Assembly: GCA_945889005.1 (NCBI GenBank)
Contig: CAMDBI010000026.1
Span: forward strand, 1 to 52,227
DNA length: 52,227 bases
Direction: 5' to 3'
Origin: Bacteroides fragilis
Lineage (GTDB): Bacteria; Bacteroidota; Bacteroidia; Bacteroidales; DTGW01
Below are positions 52,201 to 52,227 of the stretch, piece by piece. Under the pieces are notes generated by a model. That model was not told the origin of the DNA, searched no databases, and saw nothing but the letters and a program-made list of their open reading frames with translations. Numbering within the stretch: position 1 is the stretch's first letter; the number at the start of each line of letters is the position of its first letter. The position numbers and the translations under genes are program-made.

Positions 52201-52227
52201 AATAGATTGGGTTATTTGGTTTATAAA

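Overview
The window looks like a chromosomal segment of an AT-rich, free-living member of the Bacteroidota, of the gliding / type IX secretion (T9SS) kind rather than gut Bacteroides. The signs are a type A T9SS C-terminal sorting domain, GldG, a fused SecDF, a two-domain SPOR-like surface protein, TonB-dependent uptake, IS21 and ISNCY-type transposons, and Bacteroidota-type promoters (TTG, about 20 nt, TAnnTTTG). Housekeeping genes are interleaved with accessory DNA.

Left end (1-6110): the tail of an IS21 element (last codons of istB plus terminal repeats) has cut a UreH/TauE-like membrane gene. That gene is the last in a minus-strand nickel operon: nikR, a TonB-dependent receptor, two His-rich DUF4625-type lipoproteins, then the truncated membrane protein. 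A NikR-like palindrome overlaps the nikR promoter. A tyrosine recombinase lies between this operon and the 3' end of tRNA-Ser(GGA), so the left end is probably an integrated element.

6111-14600: a secreted alkaline phosphatase, a methyltransferase and a zinc-ribbon protein, then a gene graveyard (9760-10861) with remnants of a PIN toxin module, a RES toxin and a FISUMP-domain protein. An intact ParDE module follows, then a small conserved membrane protein, a DgkA-type lipid kinase and gldG.

14600-23100: ddl behind a 10 x 7-bp tandem repeat, a conserved hypothetical, and a roughly 155-nt noncoding element that folds into one long hairpin capped by a UACG tetraloop. Next is a large T9SS-exported S74-chaperone protein broken by a G6 frameshift and a TAA codon, a lipoprotein, a secreted C39-like peptidase, and a zeta-toxin-like module with a short upstream antitoxin candidate. 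Dispersed small-hairpin repeats fill the gaps.

23100-41500: mostly core genes. They are Fe-ADH plus an ABM-domain protein, ExbB/ExbD, a surface-protein pair, a LOG-family hydrolase, uvrA with a lytic transglycosylase, a DUF433 antitoxin with a truncated partner, lpdA, a 10TM metal exporter, asnA, tatA and secDF. Gaps hold hairpins of recurrent families (CACAGAG/CTCTGTG and CCCCTT/AAGGGG).

41500-48700: the most intriguing locus, a compact minus-strand operon of a PqqD-like protein, an ATP-grasp ligase, a PLP-dependent decarboxylase, a urea-transporter-fold/M23-peptidase fusion, a TPR/beta-barrel protein, a TPR protein and a short secreted protein. Together they resemble an unstudied peptide- or amino-acid-modifying and envelope-export system.

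48700-52227: a complete 1846-bp ISNCY-like insertion sequence with 20-bp inverted repeats and an ATTT duplication, an HMA-AraC metal-type regulator preceded by five GTACC boxes spaced exactly 21 bp, and a protein of unknown function.
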